From assembly GCA_963763215.1 (NCBI GenBank), contig CAVXNX010000006.1:100743-164742 (forward strand): 64,000 nucleotides of DNA, read 5' to 3'. This document shows, in pieces, positions 10,173 to 19,541 of the stretch. The notes under the pieces are model-generated. The model ran no database searches, was not told the origin of the DNA, and was given only the letters and a program-made list of their open reading frames with translations. The number at the start of each line of letters is the position of its first letter. Position 1 is the stretch's first letter. Source of the DNA: DASQZK01 sp963763215 (GTDB taxonomy: Bacteria > Bacteroidota > Bacteroidia > Bacteroidales > GCA-2748055). The translations under genes were made by a program, and so were the position numbers.

Positions 10173-13100
10173 ATGACCTACAAGCTACGCCGTGATTTGT
10201 TCATCCTGTACCGGGGAAAAGCCATGGGAGTCCTGAACCCTTTGGTACTCTTTCTTCTCCTGACCGTGCTTTCGATCCCCGGAACCGCGCAGTCACCTTC
10301 TTTCAAAACCTTTATGAATCCCGTGATTCCCGGCGATCATCCCGATCCGAACTTATTCAGGGACGGCCGTGATTATTTCACCACCGGATCATCCTTCAAT
10401 ACAACACCGAAGATTTACCATTCCACCGATCTGGTTCACTGGGAAGTCTCTGGACAGCCTTTTGATCCCGGATGGAGCGAACTGGATGATTGTGTGGCTT
10501 GCGGCGTATGGGGCGGGTGCCTGGCGTATTTCGCCGGTTCGTATTGGGACTATTTCGGACTGAAAGGTTCGATGTGGTTCGTGAAATCTTCCAGTCCTTA
10601 TGGGCCGTGGAGCACGCCTGTAAAGATGCGTGTTCCTCCCGGCGCCGTTCGCGGCCTGGGTATCGACAATTCCATTTTTGTCGATGACGACGGCGCCGCC
10701 TACCTTGTCGCTAAACCGGGACAGCCGGCAAATCAGATCTTCCGGCTCGACAGTACCGGCCAATGCACCGGCGAGATGATCGACCTGGGATGGATCAATC
10801 CCCCACCGGACTACCCCTACAGCTGGGCTGAAGGCCCGGTGATGTGCAAGAAAGACGGCTATTACTATTATTTCGTGGCCGGAAATGCCGCCGGTGGCGA
10901 ATACGCTTTCCGCAGCGATACGCTCACCGGTGATCAGTCGGCCTGGCAGGTTTACGGCGACATTTTCCAGACAGATAACCGCTCCGGATCACTTTTTTAC
11001 GGACCCAATCATAGCTCCTACCCGGTGGAAACGGACAATGGATCCTGGTGGGCTATCCTCCATTCCTGGTCTTTCACACCATCCACGCATGAATGGCACG
11101 GACAGGGCAGGCAGGGCCTCCTGAGCCAGGTCAACTGGTCGGACGATGGCCGGCCCCTGATGGACTGGCCCGTGAATGCACCTCAGCCCGCACCTTTGCT
11201 GCCATCGGGCGGAATCCCATGGATGGTGCCGAAATCCGATTTTTTCGATCAGGATGTCCTGAACATGGAGTGGGAATTCTTCGGAAAAACACCTTCATCC
11301 ATGTACTCTCTTACGGAAAGGCCGGGATGGCTGAGGATAAAGCCGGGTGCAGGCATGAAACACATCATGAAAAATGATGCTGAACATGCTTACACCTTAA
11401 TGACCCGGGTGGATTTCGATGCAACCGGAACCGGAGATGAAGCCGGCCTGCGCATCACCAACGGTCTGGATGGAACCCGTAACCTCGACGCCCGGTTATG
11501 CAGCACCTTCGACGGTTTGAAAAAAGTGTTGCGCTTCTCGTTTAACGGGAAGGCTTACACGGCGACAAATGCTGTTGGGAATCGGGTGTGGTTGAAACTT
11601 GTCCGGTCAGATCATATTCTCCGCGGCTTTTTCAGCGCTAACGGGTATGCGTGGAAGGAAATCGGCGATCCGGTCGATGTGTCTGCACTGGATAAAGAAC
11701 AGCCCGATACGAACGGATGGATCGGAAACAGGCAGGGCCTTTATGCCTTGAACAGGCAGGCTGACTTTGATCTCTATATCTACCGTGACGGGTATACCCC
11801 CATACAGGCAGACTGTCCGGCCAACCAATGTGGGTACGTTAAAAATGAATGCTTCCGACGGTTCACCCATTTTGGGCGGGATCCATCACCTCGACTGGGT
11901 ATTGTACGCCGGTGTCGAGCTGGGCCATCCCGGCTATGATAAAAAGCCCCTAAAAGTGGAGATCACGGCATCTTCAGCCAGCGAGGGCGGTGTCGCAGAG
12001 ATCTGGATGGATTCGATCGGTACGGGCACAAAGATTGGTGAATGCCGGATTGACAACACCGGCGGTTGGGAGACCTTCCGAACCTTTTCGTCCCCTGTTG
12101 AGCACGTCACCGGGCGTCATGATCTGTATCTTCTTTTTACCGGTGCGTCCGGTGAAGACCTTTTTCACCTGAAAAAACTCATGTTCGTTCCCGGGTCGCC
12201 TTCCGAATACAGGTATGCCAAAACGGAGGATCAAAAAACGATCCTCCTGCAATTGTCACGACCGGTCATCCTGGCGCCATCGGTTGAAGGTCTGGAGGTG
12301 TTCATCAACGATACCCTTGTGCGGGATACCCTGGTTTACGGGATTGCGGAGACTGATTCGGCCATGGTCAGGATCACCCTTGCCACAGAAATCACCAAAA
12401 CGGACAATGTGACGATTTCCTATTCAGGAGGGAACATCCTGACATCCGACAGTATGGCATTACTTCCCTTTCACGATGAGAGCGTCAATAACCTTCTTCC
12501 GGGAGCCCCACCTCGGCTGGAGTCGGCCGGTACGAGCACTGACGGGACCTACATCGAATTGAAATTCACGAAAAAAATGAGATGGACCGGTTCCCCGGCC
12601 GGCGATTTTCATGATCTTTATTCAATCAATTGCAAAAGCCGGAACGCGATGCCCCTGCCATATCACTTTCACTGGCTACAGGCGATTCCACCACCCTCAT
12701 CCTCGTTCCCGGTGAGGACCTGTTCGCCGATTATTCAGTCGAAATTGGTTATATGGGAATCCTCCTGGAATCAACCGATGGGGGAAAGGCGGGTCCGGTG
12801 ATCCGTTTCCCCGTAACCAATCTTTCTCCACCCAAACCTCCGGCCCCGGTTTCAGGAACCGTTCTCATCGACGGTTTGCATATCGCTTTGCATTCGATAA
12901 GGCGATGATCAACGCCGCAGGGCAGAAGGGATTTTTCAGCCTGGTGGTGAATGGACGGCCATATCCGCTGGAATCGATCACAACCGATGGTCCCGTTCTG
13001 ACCATAACTTCGGAAGTGCCCGTTCGTTCAGGCGATAACGTGTTCCTGTCATATTCCGGCGGTACAATGGCATCGGTTGACCGGGCACTGCTGAACGATT

Positions 13101-14113
13101 TTTCAGCCTTCCCGGTCTCAAATGATCTGGCAACACCCAATTTTAATCCTGTTCCGGGGAAGGTGGAAGCAGAGGATTTTGTGACCAATTTTGGGACATA
13201 TCCGGAATACACCGTCGATGTTGGCGGGGGAAGTGATGTGGGATGGATCGACCGGGGCGATTATCTTGACTACGCACTGGACGTCAGTGCAAGCAAAATT
13301 GTATACCCTCAGCGCCAGGGTGTTGCCTCCAGCCTATGATTCCCGGATTATCTGGCAATATCCCGGTACGAAAACCCTCAACCTTGATACCATCCCGATT
13401 TCCGCACCGGGAACGGCAGCGGAATGGGTAACGATCTATTCAGTCGCCAGGTTGACAGCCGGTCGTCAGTACTTGCGAATGCTTGCTGAAACCGGCGGAT
13501 TCAAGGTGAACTGGTTCGATTTCCGTTCAGGGGATGTTATGCCCCGGGCAAGGATCACCGGTCTGAAACTGGATCCTGAAGGCACGACCCTGGAGATGAC
13601 CTGCGATAAAGATCTGAAGCCGTATCCTGTCAGCGCGCTGGGATTCGCCATCACCGTCGATGGTGAGCCGACCGGGATAAAAAATGTGATGGTTAAACCC
13701 TGCTGTCACAAGGTAGTGGTGATCAGTCTGAACGGATCCATCGGCCCGCCTTCCGGTAAGGCCGTGCTGTCCTATTCAGGCGGGTACATCCGGGCATTCG
13801 ACAATACCCCGCTGCAGGATACCGCCAATGCTGTCATTTTTGACTTTACACCGGTCGTTCCGCCGCATTACATCAGGACACCGGTGAACATCTTCCCGAA
13901 TCCGGCCAGTCATGAAATCACCATCGAGACGTCTTTCCGTTTTCAACGGATCGATATCCTGGATACCAATGGGCGGGTGGTCATGACCGAAACAACCAAG
14001 GCAGAGGTACAGAACGGCGAACCATTAAGATGAACCTGCCAGCGGGTGAATACATGGTGCGGCTGACCGGCAGCGGACAGTGTATGACGAAGGGATTTGC
14101 GGTGGTCAGATGA
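10173..14113 (+). CDS. Multidomain GH43 glycosidase with CBM6 and SwmB-like modules and T9SS tail (several frameshifts)
   Basis: This is a large secreted xylan/arabinan-active enzyme of about 1300 residues. After a signal peptide (the ATG at 10224 may be the true start; cleavage after GTAQ) comes a five-bladed GH43 catalytic domain. Its triad is visible: D58 in HPDPN, D165 in GIDNSIF and E220 in WAEGP, counted from 10173. A beta-sandwich typical of xylosidase-type GH43 enzymes follows, then a CBM6 region (11850-12200), SwmB-like units marked by repeated SYSGG near 12420, 13055 and 13780, a second CBM6-like region (EAEDFV...WIDRGDYLDYAL), and a type A sorting tail (NIFPNPASHEITI, LPAGEYMVRL). 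The frame shifts near 11830, 12630, 12895, 13300 and 14025. Removal of the breaks gives a coherent protein, so sequence error is likely. Confidence 0.85.
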
Positions 14114-14162
14114 TCTGCCCCGGTAACCCCGGAAATGATCGGATGAGGAAACAGAAAATGGA

Positions 14163-15404
14163 TTAACGTCTTCTGGAGGAGTTTTTCATCGACGCAAAAT
14201 ACTCCTGTTTTCGCTGCATCTTCTCCTTTTCGTAGGCTTTCCTCTCCTTTTCGTTCATCGGACTGTCGGTCTGCGGGTAGGGATTTTCCTTCACCAGGGG
14301 GATCTTCTTGTTGATCAGCTTTTCAATGTCGCGCATGTAGGCATTTTCTTCCGGTTCGCAGAGGGAAATGGCAACGCCGGTTTCTCCTGCCCGTCCCGAT
14401 CTGCCGATCCGGTGAACATAGGTTTCGGCGATATTCGGGATGTCAAAATTGATGACATACCGGAGTTTTTCGATGTCGATTCCCCGTGCCGCGATGTCGG
14501 TGGCAACCAGCACCCTGATCTCACCGGCCTTGAACCTGGACAACGATTTCTGCCGCTGGTTCTGTGCCTTGTCGCCATGAATGGCTTCGGTGGAAATGTG
14601 CCATTTTTTCAGGTCACGGGCGATGCGGTCCGCTCCATGCTTGGTCCGCGAAAACAAAAGGACCTGGTCGATGCTCTGATCCTGAAGGATATGGAGGAGG
14701 AGATCTTTTTTGGTGGATTTGTTCGTGTAATACAGGTATTGCTGAATGGTGCCGGCAGTGGAAGAGATGGGTGCAACGTCGATTTTGCGGGGATTCCGGA
14801 GGATTTTTGCCGAAAGGGCAACAATATTGTCAGGCATCGTGGCTGAAAAAAACAAGGATTGGCGTTTTTCCGGCAGCCTGGTGATAATTTTCCGGATATC
14901 GTGGATAAAGCCCATGTCAAGCATCCTGTCGGCCTCATCGAGAACGAAGTACCGGATGTCGTCGAGTTTCACATAGCCCTGGTCCATCAGGTCGAGCAAC
15001 CGGCCGGGTGTGGCCACAAGGATATCTGCGCCCCTTCTCAGGGCATCGGTCTGCTGACGTTGATTGACGCCGCCAAAAATGACAACATTTTTTATTCCGG
15101 TGTATTTTCCATATACCGAAAAACTTTCACCGATCTGGATGGCCAGTTCGCGTGTCGGGGTGACGATGAGCGCCTGGATCTTCCCCGTTAAGCGGTTTTG
15201 ACGCGGTGATGCGCTGAGATGCTGGAGGATCGGCACTGCAAAGGCCGCGGTTTTGCCGGTGCCGGTCTGGGCGCTTCCCAGGACATCGGACCCGCTGAGA
15301 ATAATCGGGATGGCTTTTTCCTGTATGGGGGTCGGTACGGTGTAATCTTCTTCTCTTAGTGCTTTTAAGATAGGTTCAATGATTTTAAGATCTTCAAATT
15401 GCAT
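14163..15404 (-). CDS. rhlE: DEAD-box ATP-dependent RNA helicase, RhlE type
   Basis: This intact RNA helicase of 413 residues is likely involved in ribosome assembly, RNA decay or cold adaptation. All motifs are present in order: Q motif PTPIQ, motif I AQTGTGKT, Ia PTRELAIQ, Ib TPGRLLD, II DEAD, III SAT, V ATDIAARGID and VI HRIGRSGRAG. The short lysine/arginine-rich tail fits RhlE. I use the ATG at 15404, immediately before the Q-motif region; upstream in-frame codons are not conserved sequence. A likely -7 promoter element lies about 70 nt upstream, leaving a leader with a GC-rich hairpin. Confidence 0.93.
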   Translation of the reverse strand: MQFEDLKIIEPILKALREEDYTVPTPIQEKAIPIILSGSDVLGSAQTGTGKTAAFAVPILQHLSASPRQNRLTGKIQALIVTPTRELAIQIGESFSVYGKYTGIKNVVIFGGVNQRQQTDALRRGADILVATPGRLLDLMDQGYVKLDDIRYFVLDEADRMLDMGFIHDIRKIITRLPEKRQSLFFSATMPDNIVALSAKILRNPRKIDVAPISSTAGTIQQYLYYTNKSTKKDLLLHILQDQSIDQVLLFSRTKHGADRIARDLKKWHISTEAIHGDKAQNQRQKSLSRFKAGEIRVLVATDIAARGIDIEKLRYVINFDIPNIAETYVHRIGRSGRAGETGVAISLCEPEENAYMRDIEKLINKKIPLVKENPYPQTDSPMNEKERKAYEKEKMQRKQEYFASMKNSSRRR

Positions 15405-15473
15405 AAATGATGTGTGAATTTTCCCGGAAGATATTCCCGGGGTTACCCAAAATGGGTGATGGATAAAAAAGAA

Positions 15474-15481
15474 CAAAGGTA
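15474..15481 (-). promoter_or_regulatory. Bacteroidetes-type -7 element upstream of rhlE
   Basis: Read on the minus strand, these bases are TACCTTTG, matching the Bacteroidetes -7 consensus TAnnTTTG. No good TTTG -33 box is seen 19 nt upstream. The implied transcript leader of about 65 nt contains an inverted repeat with arms CCCGG/CCGGG (about 15422-15442), which could regulate the helicase gene, as is known for leaders of cold-shock helicases in other bacteria. Confidence 0.42.
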
Positions 15482-15609
15482 GACATTAAATCCATGCCGG
15501 TGACATTTTCGGCATTTATTTACCGGTTAGCCGTCATTCAGCCGGGCCGCCGCGCCTGAAATCTTCGCCGGCTGGCCAGAAATTCCTGTTCCGGTTTTCT
15601 GCCGGTCGC

Positions 15610-16291
15610 CTATCCGTTCTTGTCCGTCAGCAGGGCTTTTCCCTTTGTCAGCCACGACAATCCGAATCCCCATAGCGCTAAAGATTCGAGCCAGAATACG
15701 GGTTTCAGATGTTGAATCGATTCACACCCTCCGTGGTTGTTGCAAAAAATGTATCCTCCGATCAGTACGATACATCCGGTCATGGTATATCCGCAAAGGC
15801 GGTAGAGCCTGTTCCGTTTGAGTTTCATCGGAGTGGGATGCTTCACCGACCTGGTGAACAGGAAAATGGAATAATAGGCCAGCGTCAGGAAAAAGCCGGC
15901 AGCCGAAACAAAGTGAACTGTACCGGTCAGGTGACTGTGAAAAGCATTGACGAGGCAACTCGAAGGAGGCTCAGCAACAGAAGTCGGGAACAGGGCCACT
16001 CCAGAAGGCGAACACCCCGCCCAGGTTGCTGGCAATGGTATCCGTTTTCCCATATCCCTTGTACGTCATCAGGAAAAGCCCGATAGCGGAGACCATGCCG
16101 ACAAAAACATCTCTCATGCGGGTAAAGTAATAGGCACTAATGGAATCCTGGATTTCCCGGCAATTGTCAATCAGAAAAGATCCCGTCACCAGGATGAGTG
16201 GAAGCAATATGCCAAGGATCCCAATCCATTTTCGAAGCAACTGGTAGGATATAAGCCCGGGTTCCCGGCGCGTACTGTTATTTTTCTTCAT
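15610..16291 (-). CDS. Predicted integral membrane protein (one frameshift)
   Basis: The joined protein has about 225 residues and perhaps six transmembrane helices. The first part (ATG at 16291) contains LLRKWIGILGILLPLILV, the loop ISAYYFTRMRDVFVGM and IGLFLMTYKGYG. The second part, in another frame from about 16000, continues GVALFPTS and ends with an HxxxG-containing helix region and a short lysine-rich tail. The ISAYY and RDVFVG motifs recur in a family of uncharacterised bacterial membrane proteins. I do not recognise a function. Its ATG overlaps the stop of the upstream small frame by four bases, suggesting translational coupling. Confidence 0.6.
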
Positions 16292-16623
16292 TGGCCATCA
16301 CTGAATGTCACAAAAGTAATCCGTAGGAATGCTTTGAATTTTTCAGGATCAGAAATCACTTCAGGGCTCTCGTTTTGCATAGTTTCCATCGGCATGTTAA
16401 CCCGGACCTGTTTCAGTACAATCATGCCAGGTTTTTGGTTCATTGCTTCAGGCTCCATTTGCCGGGTGCTCCCGGAATATTTCATCGAAAACGCCCGGTG
16501 TACACTGTATTCGTCCACGAAAGTTTTTTTCAGGCGAAGTCCGTTCGCTCTGCCATTGGCCAGGACCTTCGAAAGGGCAGTTCCTGTGAACAGGATCCGG
16601 TTGCCGGTTTCCGGCCGCTGCAA
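16288..16623 (-). CDS. Small hypothetical protein, translationally coupled to membrane protein
   Basis: This open frame of up to 111 codons ends in an ATGA overlap with the start of the membrane protein downstream. It has no ATG near its upstream end (the first possible start is a TTG at 16623, with later internal ATGs such as the one beginning MKYSGSTRQM). The predicted product is soluble and ends ITFVTFSDGQ; I recognise no domain. The overlap is the main reason to list it. It could be a chance open frame opposite the GH29 upstream region. Confidence 0.35.
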   Translation of the reverse strand: MQRPETGNRILFTGTALSKVLANGRANGLRLKKTFVDEYSVHRAFSMKYSGSTRQMEPEAMNQKPGMIVLKQVRVNMPMETMQNESPEVISDPEKFKAFLRITFVTFSDGQ

Positions 16624-16727
16624 AATGTCATTTTCCGGGTTGAAACCATTGCATTCATGTTTGAAACGTCACCGGCCTTAAAATCCGGTTATTTCCGTAC
16701 TTTTACATACAAACCGATCAAAAGACT

Positions 16728-18161
16728 ATGAAAACGAAAATTCTTATCCTGTTACTGATGATGTTAATGGATGGTATTCATGCCCAAAAATACACTGCCG
16801 ACTGGAATTCCATCGATTCCAGGCCTGTTCCGGAATGGTTTGTCAATGCGAAATTCGGCATTTTCATTCACTGGGGGGTGTATTCGGTACCGGCATACCG
16901 CCCGGTCGGAAAAGAACGGTATTCTTCATATGCGGAATGGTACGAATCGGCTGTGATGCCCGATACGGTTCCTGGCGGAAGAGATTTTCATATCCGGAAT
17001 TATGGAGCGGACTTCGAGTACCGCGATTTTGCACCCATGTTCCGGGCTGAGCTTTGGGATCCCGATTATTGGGCTTCACTGTTTAAAAGGGCAGGTGCAA
17101 GGTATGTGGTTCTGACTTCCAAACATCATGATGGCTTTGCGTTATGGCCATCCTCATCGCCATACTCAAAAAACTGGAACAGCATGGATATTGGCCCACA
17201 CAGGGATCTTCTTGGTGAACTGGCAAAAGCAGTGAGAAATGACGGGTTGAAAATGGGCATTTACTATTCGCTGATGGAATGGGAATCTGTTGAAAAGGCC
17301 GATGGCGATGGAGGAACCAGTCAGAAGGAATATATTCCTGATTCTCTCCGGCAAAAATACGGCATAAAAGATCCGGCCTATGTCAATGACCACATGATCC
17401 CCCAGATCAGGGAACTGGTCATGAAGTATCAACCGGCACTGATCTTTGCCGATGGTGAATGGGATAAGCCTGATTCATATTGGAAAAGTAAAGAAATACT
17501 GGCCTGGATCTATAACAATGCACCCAACCGCGACGAAATCGTGGTCAATGACCGCTGGGGGATGGGTACCAGGGGACATCACGGCGGATATTATACAAGT
17601 GAATATTCAAGCGATGCGGATCAGATGTCTGCTCATCATCCGTGGGAAGAAAGTCGCGGCATCGGGGGATCCTACGGATATAACCGTGCCGAGAACATCG
17701 ATGATTATAATACATCGGAAGATCTGATTTTTGAACTCGTGGATATCGTTAGCCGTGGTGGAAATCTTCTCCTGAACATCGGTCCTGCCGCCGATGGCAC
17801 GATACCGGTAATTATGCAACAACGACTGGTAGATATCGGTAACTGGCTTAAAACAAACGGTGAGGCCATATATGACACCCGGGCGTGGAAATCGTCTTCA
17901 CAGGTTTCAGGTAACAGCGCGATTTATTTTACCACGAAAGGAAATGATCTTTATGTCATTTCCAGGGGCTGGCCCACCCATGATATTGAAATCAATGGAC
18001 TTCCTGGTCGTGAAGGTTCCCGGATTGAAATTCTGGGCAGCGATGTCGTGCTGAAATCTGATATTCGATCGGCGAAATTTGTGATTCCGGTAAAAGGGAT
18101 ACCGCAAGGCAAAGTGCCATGCGAATATGGTTATGTGTTCAAGATTGGCAATATCCTGTGA
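16728..18161 (+). CDS. Alpha-L-fucosidase, GH29
   Basis: This secreted retaining alpha-L-fucosidase has 477 residues. A signal peptide (MKTKILILLLMMLMDGIHAQ) is followed by the GH29 barrel: WFVNAKFGIFIHWGVYSVPA, YVVLTSKHHDGFALWPS, and the nucleophile aspartate D242 in PALIFADGEWD. The acid/base residue is not well conserved in this family and cannot be assigned by eye. The C-terminal beta-sandwich begins near LKTNGEAIYDTRAWK. The start at 16728 gives a complete signal peptide. It is a single transcription unit converging on the Fnr-type regulator. Substrates could be fucosylated hemicellulose, algal polymers or glycans. Confidence 0.93.
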   Translation: MKTKILILLLMMLMDGIHAQKYTADWNSIDSRPVPEWFVNAKFGIFIHWGVYSVPAYRPVGKERYSSYAEWYESAVMPDTVPGGRDFHIRNYGADFEYRDFAPMFRAELWDPDYWASLFKRAGARYVVLTSKHHDGFALWPSSSPYSKNWNSMDIGPHRDLLGELAKAVRNDGLKMGIYYSLMEWESVEKADGDGGTSQKEYIPDSLRQKYGIKDPAYVNDHMIPQIRELVMKYQPALIFADGEWDKPDSYWKSKEILAWIYNNAPNRDEIVVNDRWGMGTRGHHGGYYTSEYSSDADQMSAHHPWEESRGIGGSYGYNRAENIDDYNTSEDLIFELVDIVSRGGNLLLNIGPAADGTIPVIMQQRLVDIGNWLKTNGEAIYDTRAWKSSSQVSGNSAIYFTTKGNDLYVISRGWPTHDIEINGLPGREGSRIEILGSDVVLKSDIRSAKFVIPVKGIPQGKVPCEYGYVFKIGNIL

Positions 18162-18206
18162 TTTTCGTTCTGGGAAGGAAGGTCGTCGGCTATCGGAAAT
18201 TTCTGG

Positions 18207-18905
18207 TCACCCTCTGTCGGACAATTCCCGCAATGCCTCGATATTCAGGATATTGACCTTTTTCCCGTCGACCATGGCAATCTCATCCCGTTCGAATTCT
18301 TTAAGGATCCGGATGGCGCTGTCTTTGGACATGGCGGTCATATCGGCCAGATCCTGCCGGCTGAGGGGGATCTCGAAAATCAGCGATCCGTAGACCCGTT
18401 CGGAGAGGTAGATCAGCGCATCGGCCATTTTACCGTGCATTTGCTTTTGCGTGAGACTGAGAATTTTCTGATAGGTCTGGATGGTTTTTTGATTCAGATG
18501 CCTGATGAAATGTTCTGCAAAATCGGCATTGCTTCTCAGGACCTTTTTGAAATTGTCGGCATTGACAAAACAAACGACCGAATCTTCGAGTGCCGTCACC
18601 GTGTAATGATTCCGGTTGTCGGTGAAAAGGCCGGGGCCGCCCAGGATGGCATGGGGCGTGACCAGATTCAGCAGAAGATTCCGCTGATCGTATCCTTCAA
18701 TATATACTTTGGCAAATCCCTGTACCAGGTTGGAGACATGCGTGAGGATCGTTCCCTGTTTGATGATATTTTCCCCGGCCCTGAAATGAACTTCAAAGCG
18801 TTCTTCATTTAAAAGCTGTGTTTCCTCCTGGCTTAACAGACGGAACAATTCCGATTTCGTATTGCACTCTTCACAACTTTTGCAAATCTTAGATCTCTGG
18901 TACAC
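18207..18905 (-). CDS. Crp/Fnr-family regulator with Fnr-like cysteines
   Basis: This 232-residue transcription factor has a cyclic-nucleotide-binding-type beta-roll (about residues 25-125), a long dimer helix, and a winged helix with recognition region SRQDLADMTAMSKDSAIRILKEF. The start is a GTG at 18905. No in-frame ATG precedes the domain, and the GTG keeps the N-terminal cysteine cluster C8-x2-C11-x2-C14. A fourth cysteine, C112, sits in VVCFVN. Three N-terminal cysteines plus one about 98 residues later parallels E. coli FNR (C20, C23, C29 and C122), so an oxygen- or NO-labile iron-sulfur cluster is plausible. It is divergent from the cytochrome operon and probably controls it. Cysteine pairs also occur in related Bacteroidetes regulators without proven clusters. 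Confidence 0.88.
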   Translation of the reverse strand: MYQRSKICKSCEECNTKSELFRLLSQEETQLLNEERFEVHFRAGENIIKQGTILTHVSNLVQGFAKVYIEGYDQRNLLLNLVTPHAILGGPGLFTDNRNHYTVTALEDSVVCFVNADNFKKVLRSNADFAEHFIRHLNQKTIQTYQKILSLTQKQMHGKMADALIYLSERVYGSLIFEIPLSRQDLADMTAMSKDSAIRILKEFERDEIAMVDGKKVNILNIEALRELSDRG

Positions 18906-18936
18906 AATGACATGAAATTATATAAATATCTTGGTT

Positions 18937-18944
18937 CAAATATA
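18937..18944 (-). promoter_or_regulatory. -7 promoter element of the Fnr-type regulator
   Basis: On the minus strand these bases read TATATTTG, a full match to TAnnTTTG, about 32 nt upstream of the GTG start. The expected -33 position holds no clear TTTG, so expression may depend on an activator. Confidence 0.45.
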
Positions 18945-18991
18945 CTCCAATTTACCGCGTATTTCATACCCCTTCCCCGACAAATATCTAT

Positions 18992-19008
18992 TTTAGAATC
19001 GATCTAAA
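18992..19008. promoter_or_regulatory. Inverted repeat, candidate operator in the regulator/cytochrome divergent region
   Basis: A perfect inverted repeat TTTAGA-N5-TCTAAA lies between the two divergent promoters, about 50 nt from the regulator -7 element and about 80 nt from that of the cytochrome operon. A 6-5-6 dyad is a typical size for a Crp/Fnr dimer site, though it differs from the E. coli FNR box TTGAT-N4-ATCAA. Assignment to the adjacent regulator is inference. Confidence 0.45.
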
Positions 19009-19089
19009 TCGACTGGTTTTCCGTGTAACATCTTCATATTTCAAAACATATTCATTCTTAACTGACAGTGCACTATATTCGCCTGTAGT

Positions 19090-19097
19090 TATTTTTG
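19090..19097 (+). promoter_or_regulatory. -7 promoter element of the cytochrome operon
   Basis: TATTTTTG matches TAnnTTTG and lies 30 nt upstream of the first cytochrome start. The -33 region (AGTG at 19067-19070) is a poor match, consistent with a promoter needing an activator. Confidence 0.45.
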
Positions 19098-19126
19098 TAA
19101 CAGCAATTTTAGAAGGAACAGGATAA

Positions 19127-19513
19127 ATGATACAAAACATGAGAAGAAATAGATCAGTGGTCTTAAAGGTGTTTCTTTTCAGCTTGATGTTCACAGGCTT
19201 ATGCCTGTATTCATGTGAAAAATACACCTATGAACCCCCGGGAGTCAATCCCAATAAAGTCTACAGCTTTAAGGACGATGTTTTACCCATTTTCAAAAGC
19301 TGCGAAGGATGTCATCCTTCAAAAGCCAGGCCTGATCTCAGCCAGGCGAAAGCATACCAGTCATTGACCGATGGGGGCTATGTCAATACAGCCAAACCTG
19401 AAGAAAGCAACATCATCAAGAAGCTTGGAAAAGGACATGGCGGTCTGAATGATTCCTCACCCGAATACTTTGATATCCTTGGCTGGATCATGCAGGGAGC
19501 CAAAAATAACTAA
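19127..19513 (+). CDS. Monoheme c-type cytochrome lipoprotein
   Basis: This small predicted outer-membrane or periplasmic lipoprotein has 128 residues. A hydrophobic signal ends in LCLYSC, a lipobox with the cysteine at about residue 30. One heme c motif follows, CEGCH, in the context VLPIFKSCEGCHPSKARPDLS, which is typical of the small Bacteroidetes cytochromes whose domain starts with V-L-P-I-F. The C-terminal helix has YFDILGWIMQGAKNN. It is the first gene of a five-gene group with short spacers, followed 28 nt later by the beta-barrel gene. It probably passes electrons at the outer membrane. The partner is inferred from context. Confidence 0.85.
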   Translation: MIQNMRRNRSVVLKVFLFSLMFTGLCLYSCEKYTYEPPGVNPNKVYSFKDDVLPIFKSCEGCHPSKARPDLSQAKAYQSLTDGGYVNTAKPEESNIIKKLGKGHGGLNDSSPEYFDILGWIMQGAKNN

Positions 19514-19541
19514 CCATTGTCAAAACCTTAAAACGTTTAAA

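Noticed and set aside
18988..19227. 79-codon minus-strand open frame over the divergent promoter region
   Set aside because: It covers the promoter dyad and the start of the cytochrome lipoprotein. Its translation has no recognisable features.
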